Origin: Nymphaea colorata | Lineage: Eukaryota > Streptophyta > Magnoliopsida > Nymphaeales > Nymphaeaceae | NCBI RefSeq assembly: GCF_008831285.2 | Contig: NC_045141.1 | Location: 10,464,106-10,528,105 of the forward strand | Length of the DNA: 64,000 nt | Direction of reading: 5' to 3' | Shown: piece by piece, positions 13,323-27,272 of the stretch | How positions within the stretch are numbered: the stretch's first letter is position 1 | Layout of the letters: each line of letters starts with the position of its first letter | Translations under genes and position numbers: made by a program | The notes under the pieces: model-generated | Told to the model about the DNA's origin: nothing | What the model saw: only the letters and a program-made list of their open reading frames with translations | Databases searched by the model: none

Positions 13323-15120
13323 TGAAAACATGGGAAAGACAAGAAAAATCTTAATGTGGTTCAGGGTACACATCCTTTATGTCCATGATACCTTCTCTCA
13401 ACTTAGTTACCAAGAGATTGCCACTATGAGAATAAAATAGAGATAATACAATGGAATGAGACGAGAATGTCTCCATGACTTTGATATATTGTTGCAGGGA
13501 TTATGACAATTTTTACAAGTTATTATTCTTTCTTTACGAGCTTGAACCTTGTTATTCTCACTGTGATGGTGCATCGCTTCATTACCTCCTTTATCAATAT
13601 CTTTCAACCACTTTCCTTGATTGGCTGACCTATACAATTCTTGTCATCACTTGGTTTGGTAATTTTATCTTCTCTATTGGCAAGATATTGTTGCCAATCT
13701 CCACATTCTAAATCTGCATGCTTAGATCTGAAGCCAATATTTTACCATCCTCTTTGCAAATTCAAAGTCCAATCAATGATGAAAAAATTGAAAAGAGATT
13801 TAACAAGAGAATCACCAAGTTGGTGTGAAGATGGAACATGTTGAACTTGCAAATGGCATTGTGCAACATGATGACAAATAAAATGAACGTCGATCTCAAC
13901 ATGTTTACTTTTGTGGTGCATGACAAGATTAGCTGACATTGAAGCTTATCACACCATATGATAGGAGGTTGTTAAAGAGTGATATGGAGGTCTTTCAAAC
14001 GAAATTGCAGCTGTAAAAGTTCTATGACAGTTTTTGCAACTAGCATTTTTTGGTTTCAGTAGTAGGTCTAGCTGTTGTTTCTTTGAAGTCCAAGAAAGTA
14101 AATTAGGTCCAAGAAGGGTATCATAGGCTGTTGTTGATTTTCAATCATCAAGGCACCCTACCCAATCTACATTATAATGGGCATTTAAAGCCCAATTTGA
14201 GCTTGTGTGCCGCATTAGAACATAAAAAAGAATAAGTTTAAGAGATCTAAGAATGCACTTGATAGTTTTTCAGTTGTCAACCATGAGAGATTTGCATGAA
14301 CTGATGAACTTTGTTAACAATAACAACAATGTAAAGTTGAGTCAGTGACAAATATTGGAGAGCCCCTACTATCTGACAATATAAAGTGGCATCTTGAAAT
14401 GGAGTGTTTTTTTAGTAAGCGTTCCTATGACCGACATGGGGGTTTAAATATGTTTGGTTCCATGCATATGTGTGTGTCCAAAGATATCAAGAGCGTATTT
14501 TTGTTGAGATAAAAACAACTCATTTGTTGTCAAGCTAGTCTAAATGCTCAAGAAATAATGCAACAGTCCAAGGTGCTATAGAGAGGACCATGTGATTGAA
14601 AATCAACTGTTAAGCATGGGAAAATGATAATCTTATTGATCAAATGTCACCAAGGTACACCATGATGTATATGATGAGAGTTCCAATATGTAAAACAAAT
14701 AAATATGTGTTTATTGAGGTCATGTGAAATCTTGTGTCAAGGAGGGCATTACTAAGTTCATCATGCCAAGCTCGTGGAGCCTGCTTGAGGCCATAGAGGG
14801 CTTTGTTTAATTGGCACACATATGAAGGGTGTCACCAATCTTCATATCCTAGTAGTTGTACCATCTAAGACTTTTTCCTCAAATGCCCATATAAGAAAAC
14901 ATTGTTTACATCCAATTGTCTTAAAGACCAGTTAGAAGAAATAACGATTAACAAAGTATGAATATAGTTGGTTAATGAATGGACTAAATGTATCAAAATA
15001 TTTAACTCATGTCTGATTGCACCCTTTAGCGACTAGTCATGCTTTGCACGTTTTTAGAGATCCATCAGCTTTTTTGACTTTGTAGACCCATTTGCAGCCT
15101 ATGACATGTTGTCTCAACAA
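13323..15120 (-). mobile_element. Degenerate Ty1/copia element E: RT, RNase H and 3' LTR
   Basis: On the minus strand, from about 15105 downward, the reading is VIGCKWVYKVKKADGSLK, then broken frames with [23 protein letters not shown]-like reverse transcriptase at about 14830-14750, and the RNase H tail SKHVEIDVHF and HVPSSHQLGDSLVKSL at 13939-13742. A purine-rich tract (AAGAGGATGG) precedes a probable 3' LTR from about 13743 to 13323. Its end carries GTACCCTGAACCACATTAAG and finishes in TTTTCA. Many stops and frameshifts; not functional. It may be the 3' half of the same element as the gag/protease remnant at 19.2-20.6 kb. Confidence 0.8.
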
Positions 15121-15214
15121 TGAAAGCTTAAAATAGTGTAAAAAGAAGATGGTAAAAGATTAAACAATAGCAATAATGAAGTTAACGTCTATCATGTTTC
15201 ATCTCTACACATGT

Positions 15215-15300
15215 TTTACAACAATCATTAGTTCATAGACTTAGGCACTAGGCATCATATTACTAATAGTTTCTCCACAACTCTTACATCTTGAATGATA
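15215..15300 (+). mobile_element. Copia protease fragment
   Basis: The plus strand reads IDLGTRHHITNSFSTTLTS and then a stop. This resembles the copia aspartic protease motif (D-T/S-G-A-x-H-H followed by T-N-S), with the catalytic context degraded. Orientation is opposite to the flanking copia E remnant. It is short, so the call is tentative. Confidence 0.5.
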
Positions 15301-18300
15301 GACTCAAGATATGCCCATCATTAATAAGAAATATCAACTTTCTCAGTCATCCCCCACTCCATTGCTCTCTTCACAAGGAGTTGTTTTGGATGCCACTGAT
15401 GACTTTAGTCTTCCAATCTCCCTTTTCTCCATCCCTTTCTTCTAAGATCGCTATAAGCACTATGTAATGTCCAAGATCCATGGTTGGCAAGGTAACCTGC
15501 TCTCTTCTGTGAGTAAAGTCATGCTTGCTAGGCATATTACATGCCCTTTCCATCTTCTAGCTGCTTGGTTTCATCATTCATCCTATCAACCTTCTACCTT
15601 GCCATTCATCGAGGGTATTGATCAACCATCCCACAACCTTAGCACATTTGAACATTGCTCCTAGGCTCTATAATCTTGATATTGTTGTGCAATGGATCTC
15701 CATAAGCATTAATCTATCTTTTTCAATTCCTAATGATGGATGCTTGCCACCTCTGATCATCCATCCTTTTATTACCTTTGTCTTAAATACTTGCTCCAAG
15801 TGACCCACCTCCTTGTGTATTGTTTGCCCATTTCTTCAATCATCCTTCTCCTAGAGCACAATCTTGAATGCCCTGTCATTTTTTCTCGACCGGCTCGTTC
15901 CTACTTCTCCCTATTGGCCTCTATCTTCATTAGGGGTTTACACCTCTCCTACTTGCTATAAGGCTACCTTTAGGCCCACCATCGCCCATGTCTAGCTATG
16001 CTCTCTAATTTTTATATCCTTCCTTGCATGTATGTTTTTTTACTTATCTCATTCTTAGTGGTCACTTCGACACGTTTAAATATCTACAATGCCCTCTTTG
16101 TTCCTTAGCCAATTTCTCTGCCACTTTTATGCCGTCATTTTTCTTCCATCATGTCCTGATTGTTAGGTGTCATGTATTCAATTTCAAGCTCAATGAACAA
16201 CTGAAATGCTTTCCCCTTCTTCTTCATTTTTTATGCATGTTTAAAACTAAATGACATATTAGTATAAAATTCAAGTTCATTGGACACATTTCTTAGTGTT
16301 CTTTGGTATTTATTAAATAACTAATCAAGTTTTTTGGTGTTCACTAATATTTTGAAATAGATGATACATTCTTTCAATGTCATTTTGCTCATTGCTCTTT
16401 AGTGGACCTCCATATTTTTTCAGCTATTTTTAGAAAAAGAAAACCTTTGGTAGTGAACCTTGGGCTCCATCAAGGTGTTTAGGCAAGACATTATTAGATG
16501 GTTTGCCATTCTCCACTTTTTCTAATTTTTGTAATCAATATCTGGATTAGGTAGTGAAACTATCATGTACTCAAGTTTGAACTTCCTATTTTAATAAAAC
16601 ATACATGGAAGAATACTAGGCTAAGTAATTGACCTTGTCAAGCATGACCAAAGGGTTTTTGAGAGTGGTAGTTGATTGCTTATAGAAAATGAACTCTTCA
16701 ATGTGGTGTTGTTATTGGAGAGTTTGGAGTTGTTTGTTCAATGTGGTGTTGTTATTGGAGAGCTTGGAGTTGTTTGTTTACATTACTTTGGCACTATTGT
16801 TTAGTAGAAATAAAATGAGGAAGAGAGAGTTTTATGTGATTTTGTCCTAAGACTTACGTCCATCACAAATGACAGCTTTAACCTTATCTTTTGCATTCAT
16901 CTCTTTACTAAATACATCAACTTATAACTAGAAAATTGCTAAGGAAGCCAACTTACAATGGAAACCATTTTGAAACATTTGATGAAAAAACCAATATCAA
17001 GAAAAACAAGGAGACATGTTTTTTCATTGTGGTAAGTAATTAAGATTTTAATAATTAGCTCAAAAATTGTATGATCTTCAAAATAGTTGACAAAATAGTT
17101 TCGATTTTAAAAAGTAGTGAATCAGCTTTCTAATTGTATCCTTTTGCAATAAAATGTGTCTTACAACACTCGAGACTATTGTTAACTTTGCATTTTATTT
17201 TAAATACCTACTCGTAATAACATATAACTTGTTGATTTATTACAGTGATCTCATGTATCGAAATGTCATTCCAACAAACATCCTACATTTCAAAGTCAAT
17301 GGCGAAACACTCATGAGGGTTCTAGCTAAATAGAATAATGTGTAAAGGATGAATTGGTGTACATGGTAAAGGATAGACTGAATACATGTAGATGTTGGAA
17401 AAGTGTGTTTCCTTTCTACAATATTGTATCCATAAGATGAGTTCAAGAAGAGGTTCTTGTATGAACAAAGGTGATAATACAAGTGAACTAGTTGAAGTGG
17501 TTGTTCTTTTTAGATTGATTTTAAAATTAGAATACTCAAAACATAATCTTAGATTGTTCAAGGTTAGTTGTTGAATGTTGACATTGACAAGAATATATTA
17601 AAAGAAATTAAACGAAGGTTTAGTACTGGGTTGACCTTACTAGAAGATGAATAATTTAAAGGGAAAATTTTAGAAAGAAATTACAAAAATATTTTTTATG
17701 TGACTACATCATGACATAATTATTCCTTTCATTGAACTGTAAACTAGAAATCCATGGCAAGAACATTTAAAATCAAGATTGTGATTTTTTTACGGCACAA
17801 GCTAAGGAGAGAGAATAACAAGAAAAAACTCAAGTTTTTAATTAAACAAAGCTTCAAAAGGAGATCTATGTCACTGATAAAAGTGAATAATACGTTCACT
17901 TTGAAGTATTCATTACAAAATCAAAACTTCAATATTTCATTCATAGTATGGATTGCTCCATCAAACAAAAGCTTGTGTTAGTCAAAAGTTCATATCTTCT
18001 ATTGAACTATTTTACTTGTAAGTATGAGAACAAGTAACACAATGTCATGTCATACTCTTCGGAGGACAAGAAGTACAATTTCATACCTTACTTTCTTGAA
18101 TGAAAAACTCTAAAGACTTGTATTCACCATTGCCACTAGTTTGTGAACATTATTTCAAATGAAAATATCCAAAGCACAAGCTTGAAAGATCAAAACACAT
18201 TTATGATTTCAAAATTGTCATATCAATCATTGGGTGTCTAGAATAAGTATCTAAAGAATTGACATGATGCCAATGATGTTCAAGTCTAACAACTGGCGAA

Positions 18301-19199
18301 CAACACAACATCTATGAAAATATCAACTCTAGAGGTTGTGAGGTCACATTTTTTTTTAATCTTAGAATGTCATTAAGAATCAAATTAAATTTTAAAATTT
18401 TAAAAGCTATTGGTACATAATATTAGATATAGTCACAATGTCCCAACTGCAATCTTCACATTATCCTAGAGAATGCATGAATGTCTTTTCTAAATCTTTC
18501 ATCCCTTCTTTACCCAAATATCAATTCCTATCCTCAATCTTATTAGAAGGCATTTGTATCCGATCATTAATCTCGTCATGATACATATATTGCAACATCA
18601 AAAGTTTGAGGTTGATGAACACCTTTGGCATGATTCCTATTTCAAGAAGTGATGCAATGTTCGAGGTTTTTCGTAATATTTATAGATGACCGACAGTTTA
18701 TATATTCTAATCATATTTATGGTATCTCCCCTGAATGCTATGCTGGCCATAAGAGTGACCATGGTTGTGTATGGAATATCACTAGAATATTTGAGTTACT
18801 TGGTTTGATTGCCACTTAATTAAACATATATAGCTTGTTGAGTCTAGAGTTATGGTTTGAGAATAAACTTGAACTCCAAGTTGAGCTCATGAAATTCAAT
18901 AAGAGAAGTAGCATATAAACAAGTTGCGATTAAAGTTATGAGGGTTTGCATACTCAATTAGGAAACTATGTATTATGTAAAGAACTATATTATCATTATA
19001 GCATAGAGAATTGCTATGAAATAGATTTAACCTTTGAATAACTATAAACGGAGTGTGTTCCCTTTTTAATGGATTAAATTTCTGCTTTGATTGCATGATG
19101 CAAGACTATGAGTGGGTTGCATAAGTTCTTTTAAAAGTATTTGATACTTGGAATGATGTTTCCAGACCTAAATAAAATAGAGAAAAATGAATTAGCTTA
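15301..19199. other. AT-rich intergenic DNA, no gene recognised
   Basis: No coding region, RNA gene or clear transposon domain recognised on either strand. Short open frames (for example 15467-15664, 16024-16254 and 17240-17482) lack family motifs. If elements E and F were once a single copia, the missing integrase would have lain here. Confidence 0.5.
16697..16778. repeat. Two-copy 40-bp tandem repeat
   Basis: The unit CAATGTGGTGTTGTTATTGG followed by AGAG(T/C)TTGGAGTTGTTTG occurs at about 16699 and again at 16739 with one difference. It looks like replication slippage in intergenic DNA. Confidence 0.9.
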
Positions 19200-20640
19200 A
19201 CAGAAGCTGGTTTTTGAAGTGTCCAAGTTAAGAATTAGGAATAGAATTTTAAATTACTAGGATTACTTGTCATGTGTATGTTCATTCTGATGTCTGGGTA
19301 CCAGCCATGATCAGCTTGATCCAATCATCTTGAGGGTCGTAAGGGCTTGAGGTACATCCTTAGGTTGATATGCTTGATTGAAACAATGGTAGCATTTGAA
19401 TGTCGTGTAGTTCATTAGACCACGAATTTGGCAAACAACTTTGTTCTTATTTTGATTTCCATTCGAATTATTCCTTTGCTGGTTATCACGAGTCTGAGTA
19501 GTAAGAGAGAATCCTCTTCCTCATAAGTTGAATTGGTCTCCATTACTGCACCTATTGTTGTATTGATGCCTCCAGTTAAATTGTTGGACCTATTGACTAA
19601 CAAAGGTAATATTCTAATTTACATTTGCTCATATGCATAGATATCTTTCGTAGTTTTGTATCCTTGAAAGAGAGAGACACAACATGTAAGCATGACAGAA
19701 TGGGTAGCTTTATCATAATAGTAACAAAGGCTTCATAACCAGAACAGTGACTACCGACAAACCAGAAAACTTTATCTTCTTCTCAAAGAGGTTTGCCAAT
19801 GATCATCAACTTGTCACATATGTTTCTAAAGCCCGTAATATACTCGACTGCAGATTTTCCTTATTTTTCTATACATCTGTAACATGTGGGTAAGAAGAAA
19901 TCTATGTCTTTTGGATTCTTTAGCTAAGAAAGCATAGAGACTGTTCCAGACATGTGAGGAGAACTTAAACCGAGGACCTCTTCAAAGAAGGAACTGGATG
20001 ACCATCCTTTGAGCAAGTTATCACATTTTTTTAGGCATCATAATCAGGGTTTGGACGGCTGTGGTCTCTCCATTTTCAACATACCTAATGGTAGAGAACA
20101 GATCAAGAATTTTCTAATTGACAAACTCCATGAGGTCTTGGTTTCCTATAAGGCCAAGGATTTGGGTTTGCCACAATAAGGAGTTCTTGTGGGCAAGCTT
20201 AATTGTGACAAAGTTGGCAACACTAATAGTAGATGGTAGGGATACTTGATTGAACTAGAGGAAGAAGCTCTTAACGCCATAATGCAGTCAAGCACAAAAC
20301 ATCAACGTAGGAACATACTCCTTATGAAGGTAAAACCCTGATACCATGAAAGGGAAACGAGAGAAATGAAAAGAAAATAAAGAAATTTTTTTACATATTT
20401 CATAATAAATTCTTATGTCCAAACATCTCCCACCACAAATGGCAATGATGTTTGCTTTGTGTTATTGATTGATTTTTGTGCAAAGGATTTTCAGTTACAA
20501 CTATTGAATTTTTTATTTCTATGTAACAGTAACCTTGAACACCTTCCATACGTGTACATAATGTTTCAATGCAAATCGTTATCATTGTGATTTTGCTGTG
20601 ATATAGCTTTGTCTCTTTCCTTTTTGCCAGAATTTTTATT
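19200..20640 (-). mobile_element. Degenerate Ty1/copia element F: 5' LTR, PBS, gag, start of protease
   Basis: On the minus strand a primer-binding-like site TGGTATCAGGG lies at 20346-20336, directly after a putative LTR end CA (20348-20347). Downstream, broken frames show gag features: VANFVTIKLAHKNSLLWQTQ near 20230-20160, QGYKTTKDIYAYEQM near 19650, a zinc-knuckle-like VCQI...YHCFNQAYQ near 19440-19380 and a protease start WYPDIRMNIHMTSNPSNL near 19310-19250. The LTR start was not found; the upper limit is approximate. Dead copy. Confidence 0.7.
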
Positions 20641-23520
20641 CACTAGATCTTTGCATTGATATGCATTATCAAAGATTAAACAACCTAGAGTACATACAAG
20701 TATTGATAGTTGATGGTTTTAAAGTTGTTTCTGCCTTTACTGGTATACAGATAGGTTGGGTCAGGATCCACTGAGTTAGTACATGATATGATCCATCAAA
20801 TCAGAACATTTAAATGCATTAACGTCTTTATTTTCCATTACATTATGATTTTTGCAAAGGTTTAGATGGGATTGGCATACTGTAGAGATGTTCGAATAAA
20901 GTGACTTCAGAGAATTAGGGATCTAATTTCATTGTAGCATAAACAAGCATTTTGTGATACAGCTGTATAAGTGATGCGTAAAAGCTAAATGCATAGACAA
21001 GTATTTTGTGATACAGCTGTTTAAGTGATTTCAAAGCCAAAAGCACTTAAAGTGAAAGATGTACAAAAACCATTTTGTATATTCTCTTTAAGAAGCTTAA
21101 TCAGGCTTAGCTTGTTTAAAGTTACCAAATTCAATTTTCAGTTTGAGCCCAACTTGATTAATAACAAGTCGGGCATGAGCAGTTTCAATTAGGGTACCCA
21201 TAGGTTGGCATATCCAGTCCACAAAAGCACAAGAGCTTTGCGAAGGATAGGACAGTTCCATTCGCTCATAGGATTAAACCAACCAGATAAAGGCTAGGGC
21301 AAGACCCTCCTCCGTTAGATAATTTGACTGAACCTGTTCTGTTCAGTAATGGATCGTCCCAGTGGCAGAACCAAGAAATTTTATCAAAGGGGCACTAATC
21401 TTAGTTGAGTTTGGCGCTCATGAGGCATTGATGTAAGTTTTTGTGTGGGCACTACCCAAATCCAGCTCCATCATAATGAAGTTTTACGGTAACTGGTGTT
21501 GGCTGGCATGGGCATTGACGTGAGTTTCAAGGGTATTGACTTCCTAAAGTCACGATGGAAGCAGTTTCCTCATGCTACTGCTCAGTTCCTGTGAAAGACC
21601 TCTCCCGCTGAGGAGCGTTGGGGAATACGTTCCAATGAATCTCATGAAAACATATCCAGAGTTTTGTTGTTGAACTTGCATCTTGAAAGACCGGAAATGA
21701 AAACAATGATACCAAATAATGTGGCTTGGCAGATAAATACCAGATCTGCTGCTCTAGGCCGATTGGATCACTCACAGAAGCCAGTGGCCCAAAGGCGAGC
21801 TTTTTCCTAAGTTTGGGCGAGTCAACCTGTTCCTGATGGGAGTGATATATCAGCTGCAATCTTACGGCCTCCAGTGGCGCTGCCAATTTAGCTTAAGTTT
21901 CTGGGCTATATATCCCTAGCTTTAAGATTGACCCAGCAGGCATGTCGCCGGCGACCCTGACCCTTCAGAAGTTTTGGCCCCTTAAAACGTGCAACTCGCA
22001 CGGCGAAGTATCAACATCCGAGTGTGTACCTGAGGTCTGAATCGAGGCTTTTTCATTGTCATTGGAAAAAAGAAAGAATTTCAAGCAGACAACGATTTGG
22101 TCGGATTGGACTTGACATTAATTTCCCTGCGGGGTTTGGGAACCAAGTTGTTTGCACCTTAGCAGCCAGAATTCCACCCACTACTTGAAACAAAAGCGTT
22201 GCAATGGCGGATGAGATAAAGAAAGAAAAACTTTAACAAACAAAATGACTCGTCAAAATGGGATTATATTCATACTTCCAAAACAATTCACTCTGAAGTG
22301 CTACACTATCATATTACATGAACCATCAGAGGCTACACGCAAAAAAAGGTGCAAAAGAAATACCAAAATGATGTTACAAACAAATACAGTGAATGTGGGT
22401 GTGCTTTACAAGGTGACCATCTTGAGTCCAAAATCCTCGCTTCTTGCAGGACTGATAAATGAGAACATGAATTAAAAGTCAGTTCCATCATATGGCCCAC
22501 CACTAACAAATAAAATCATAGAAGATTACAAGCCAAAAGTGGGTTACCAATAGCTAACATGAGTCCAGAATACAGCTTTCAAGCATTCAAAAAAAGACTC
22601 ACAGGCTTGACAGTAGGGTGCGCGAGGTGCAAACTCGGCTGATAGTTAAAGAGAGAGGCTTACAAGTGAGATATGCACCGTAATTTATTGAACTTCATGT
22701 ACAATGTTGTTTGATGCAAGTTTCTTTAGGAGGGATGTGGTCCATGAGGTAACCAGGTCTTACAATGAAAAGCATATTACAGTTGGCATCAGAATACAAG
22801 GTAGATGGTTAAAGAGAGAGGCTTAAGAAGTGAGACGATGACATGGTTTCCTGGACTTCCTAATAAAACCCTTTAGAATGCACTTTGGTGTCTGCACCTT
22901 CACGGAGGAGTGTGGTTCATCAAGTAAAGCAGAAGGAAGATAGATCGATAGAGAGCGATGGTTTGATTGATACTGCATTCAGGTTTTAAAGGCCTTTGGA
23001 GTTTGTGCAGAAGCCCAATAATGCTCTTGTTTCTAAAACTGGGACCTTGTTAAGAGAGCAATTAGAATGATAAACCACCTGGCCAGTCTCCTAATCCTGA
23101 TAAACCATCTGAAGGGTTTGCTAGTCCCTCTGAACGTTAGACTGAAATTTGGTTAAAATCTAATTGGGTCTGCCTAACCTCATCTTGTCTGTTGAAGAAA
23201 AGGGAGGTGGGTAGAAGGGACAAGTATCCACTTTTGATTTTCGAAATTGACAGCCCTGGGAGAAGTTTCAATTATAAGCAAAATTAAGCTTGATTGTTAC
23301 TCACCAATAGTGGAGCTAGGATTGACATCAGAAGCCCTTGGCATCAGCTTTTAATCAGTTTCTCTAACAGCTCTTCGCTGCAAGGAAAAACCATTTTGGC
23401 CAACTTCCGTTGTTTGCATGCATCGTTAGGAGCACCAGAATCACGGACAAGGAGGACGGACCAGTACAGGCGGCATCATAGCAGTGGTCGTATATACACA
23501 GTTTAGATTATGATTTTTTG
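20641..23520. other. Intergenic DNA and formin 3' flank
   Basis: Contains the probable 3' UTR of the minus-strand formin just below 23521. A phrase GTGGCAGAACCAAGAAATTT near 21365 is typical of dispersed plant repeats, and a similar phrase occurs near 23306. A frame at 21886-21575 (-) is open for 103 codons but has no recognisable domain. No gene called. Confidence 0.5.
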
Positions 23521-26500
23521 TTATTTCACACCCTTGACTGGTGATCCGAAGGGTTGCTCTGATTCTTTCTTTGGAGTTGAAACTTTCAACTTCTCATTTT
23601 CAGCTTCCCTTTGGGCTTTCTTCTTCTCAAGCTCAGCCTGTCTATTATTTTCTTCATGTGCATGTCTAAACATCCTCGCAAAGTTCAACAGTGTAGAAAT
23701 AACTGCAAAAAGATTAACCAAATGCAATTTATACAGGACTATTATTCAAAATATATAAAAGGAATATAAATATTGACAAAGCAACAAATGCTATTAAAAA
23801 TGACATCGTACATATTATTGATATATGAATATTTGCAGAACATCTTCCAGCAAGATTCACAATTTCACCTTTTACGGGTTACCTTGGAAATGTTTTAGAC
23901 TTTAGACTAAATTTTCCATTGACAACATGTGAACTCCCACACAACTAATACCAAACCAGTGTCAAGGGAAACCTAATTGTGCTTCATCAACGTTCAGCTT
24001 TTCTGTGACACCTTTTCAGCAATTCATGAAGTGAAACCTATAAGAAATTACACTGCTTCTACAGTCAGATGACTAATTGTCCTGTTGATCCCCACAATGA
24101 GCTCTTGATTCACATATCAGGTGCAAGACTATATGCATGGGTATGGATCATTTCTTGGTTGCAGGTTTCAGGATCCATTCAGAACAGATAGTATCACTGT
24201 GCATAGTGAAGGGTATGATATGATAATATCACACATTTCAAAAGAAATTTGGTGATCCCTTCACTCTAAAAAATATCTAAACAAAGCAAAAGCTTAAGAA
24301 ATTCATAAGGTCAAAACATATATATAACCTGTAGATCCTACACTTAAATTAGTGAGATCTGAAACTAAATTAGAATAATACCTTGTTCAAATGGGCAACG
24401 AACAGGGTCCTCCCCAAAATATAGGGCAAGCGCATCTGCATTTCTACCCTGAGAAATTGGATGAAACAGAATTACGAGACAATAACCTGCAATATAGTTC
24501 ATAAAAATTTATTCAAGTCTTTTGAGGTACCACTCCAGAATACAGCAATGTCAAAGATCGGACTTCAGATTCCGCAGCAGCAAGGAACCCCCTTAATGTC
24601 TGAAAAATAACAAAGGAAAAATGCATCCATCCAGGAGAAAAATCATGAGAAGGCATAACCAAAGGAAGATCAGAGAATTCACTGCAACTTGAAACAGTAT
24701 AGACGTACAACTCAAAACACCTTACTAAACAAGCAATCTTCAACAAAAAGTGATTGAATATCGACAAAGACAATGTATGACATCTTAAGCTCACAAAAAT
24801 ATGAACTTATAAAAGGTTATCGACATCCATGAAATTCCAGAGGCTTAAATATACATACATGTAATTCCACAAGTTTAAATATACATATTTCTTGATACAA
24901 AGAATATGATCCTCAGGTAATGATCATCAAGGAGAAAAAAAAGAACATCTATGCAATCATCCAAGATTAGTAAAACATAACATATGAGAGTAATAAAGAT
25001 GAACACAGTTTAACGCGAGGTGTCAATAGGCCTAGGGGAGACTGCAGTTTTCTTAGGTGTACCTTGACTTGTGAACTCCATCCATGGGGCATCAGCATTA
25101 CCATTTTAATTATTAGCTTTGTCACATGGGTACTGCTGTAAAGGCAGCGTACCCGTACCGGTCAGGTACGACACCGGTACTGTCCTGGGTACCTCTTGGG
25201 TACTGGTCAAACATACCCAGGGCCATATCCATCCGATTTAGGACTTTATCAAAGTTGACCAAGTCCTTTCCTATCCAAATTTAAGATTTCAACTTTGTTC
25301 TTTACACCATTTACACTCAGAAAACACATACAGAGCTGCGTTTTCATATTTTGTTCAATAGTTTCTTCTTTAGAAACTATAAATTTTGAATCATGAATGT
25401 GTTATTTTGTTTGAATTCTTATTTTATTTTTTATACATATATATATATAGCCGTACCCGCATATCCAAGTTTTTTGAAAATAGTCCGAATCATTACCCGT
25501 ACCAGCACCCGTACTGGCATCTGTACCCATACTTGTGTGACAAAGATTATTAGATATGACTGTTGCAGCAGGTAACAAGGTCTGACAGAGATAAATTTTA
25601 CAAATCAAGCAAAGGGAAAGAGAAAGCTGATTACTAGAAATGTAAAATACCAGTTTGACATGGCCTTAGATAGAGGCACCTCAAGTTTGAAGAGAAATGC
25701 AACCTACAAGTGCAAATAACTTAGTATGGTAGCATAAAACATTTGAGTTTCTAGGTATCAGAAAAGGCCTCAACAAAGCAGCTCTTTACTCATCAAAATC
25801 ATTGAAATGGAGATCTAAGGAAATAAAAATTAGTCAGTTTGCTAAAGAGTATGAGATCCATTGAGAAATTGTCAGTATTCAAGAGGAAATTCAGCTTCTT
25901 CCTGGAAAAGGAAGACAAGTGTAGAATTGGCTAAGTGAATCACAGACAAATGGCCCTTGGGGTTTATAAATTCACTGGTTGGGAGTTGAAGCGAAACTAA
26001 TCGAGTCTGGTGTGATAAGACCGCTTCAAATCATATTATTTCCAAGTTCTAACCATGTTCCATGACCAAGCAAAATATAACCAGATTAATTATCAATTAT
26101 TCATGGAAAGATTAAGAAATGGGACAAATGTGTCACAGTGCATAGTTTTGCTAATTTGCTTGTATTGGTGTCCATCATGTGTAGGATAAGCTTTGTCACA
26201 AATAGAACATTATGGTCTTTTTCCTTTTACTACTATACCAAACAAGTGATCTATGGACAGGCCATTATTCTAACCCAAGAGCTTCAAGTTTTCAGCTTCC
26301 CTCTTTTTCTTTTCCATCCCTTCATTCTACTTTATTTCTTATAGTGAATTCCATTAAGCACACCCTTTAACAACACAAATGATGTTGCTGATTACAAGCA
26401 CTTCATGATGAATACAAAACCTTGCAACAAAAAATCATGCAAAAAATATATGTACAAAGCATATTTTGTTTGACAGCAACATTGACTAATCATGGCTCTG

Positions 26501-27231
26501 ATAACTTAAGGCAAATAAAAGCTATAACCATCAAGAAGAAAGCAGAAGAAACGTAGAAACATTGGAAAGCTTTTCACTAACCACAAGAATGCAAAGGTCA
26601 AAGGCCAACCTGTTGGAAACCATGTGAGACAGGACCATCATTTGCAGATGCTGTCAATTCTTGCTCAACCTTCTCTAGGCCTTTACTAATAGCTTGCATC
26701 TCTTCTGCCAATGTTTTCAATTGTATCTAAAAAGGAGTTAACAAAAGGAAGTAATAAGACATCTCCAAACTACAGAAATCACATACTTCCAGAGGAATCC
26801 AGAACTGGAAAGTAGAAGAGAGTACCTTTGATGCAGCCTCTAGGCTGATGAGGTCCTTGGGGAAATCTAGAAGTTCTGGAAGCTTATCAGCAAGCACCTG
26901 TATTTGACCCATAAGGAAAAGAAAGGAACGTGCCCATATGTTTAATAATCAACACATTCTGTTCATGCCATTTTACTAACTATATTCTTCAACGTGTATT
27001 GACTACTCATAACGAGTGGCTCTGTTCTTATTTATTGCATTTGCTGAAACTTCCTGTCTTTGCCTATTCATCCAAGAAATTTGACCATTTTGAGCCCCAA
27101 GCCTCCATCAACCATGTACTTATCCATGACCAATTTCAGGCTTGCTTCCCATTATTTCTTTTATATTGAGGCCCTTATCCCTCTTCCTACCTCGATTTTT
27201 ATTCCCACTACCACTGAAATCCCCACTCCAC

Positions 27232-27272
<41 letters not shown>

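Noticed and set aside
21575-21886. 103-codon minus-strand open frame MAAPLEAVRLQL
   Set aside because: Moderately long and starts well, but no recognisable domain, no splice partners and no neighbours to support it.
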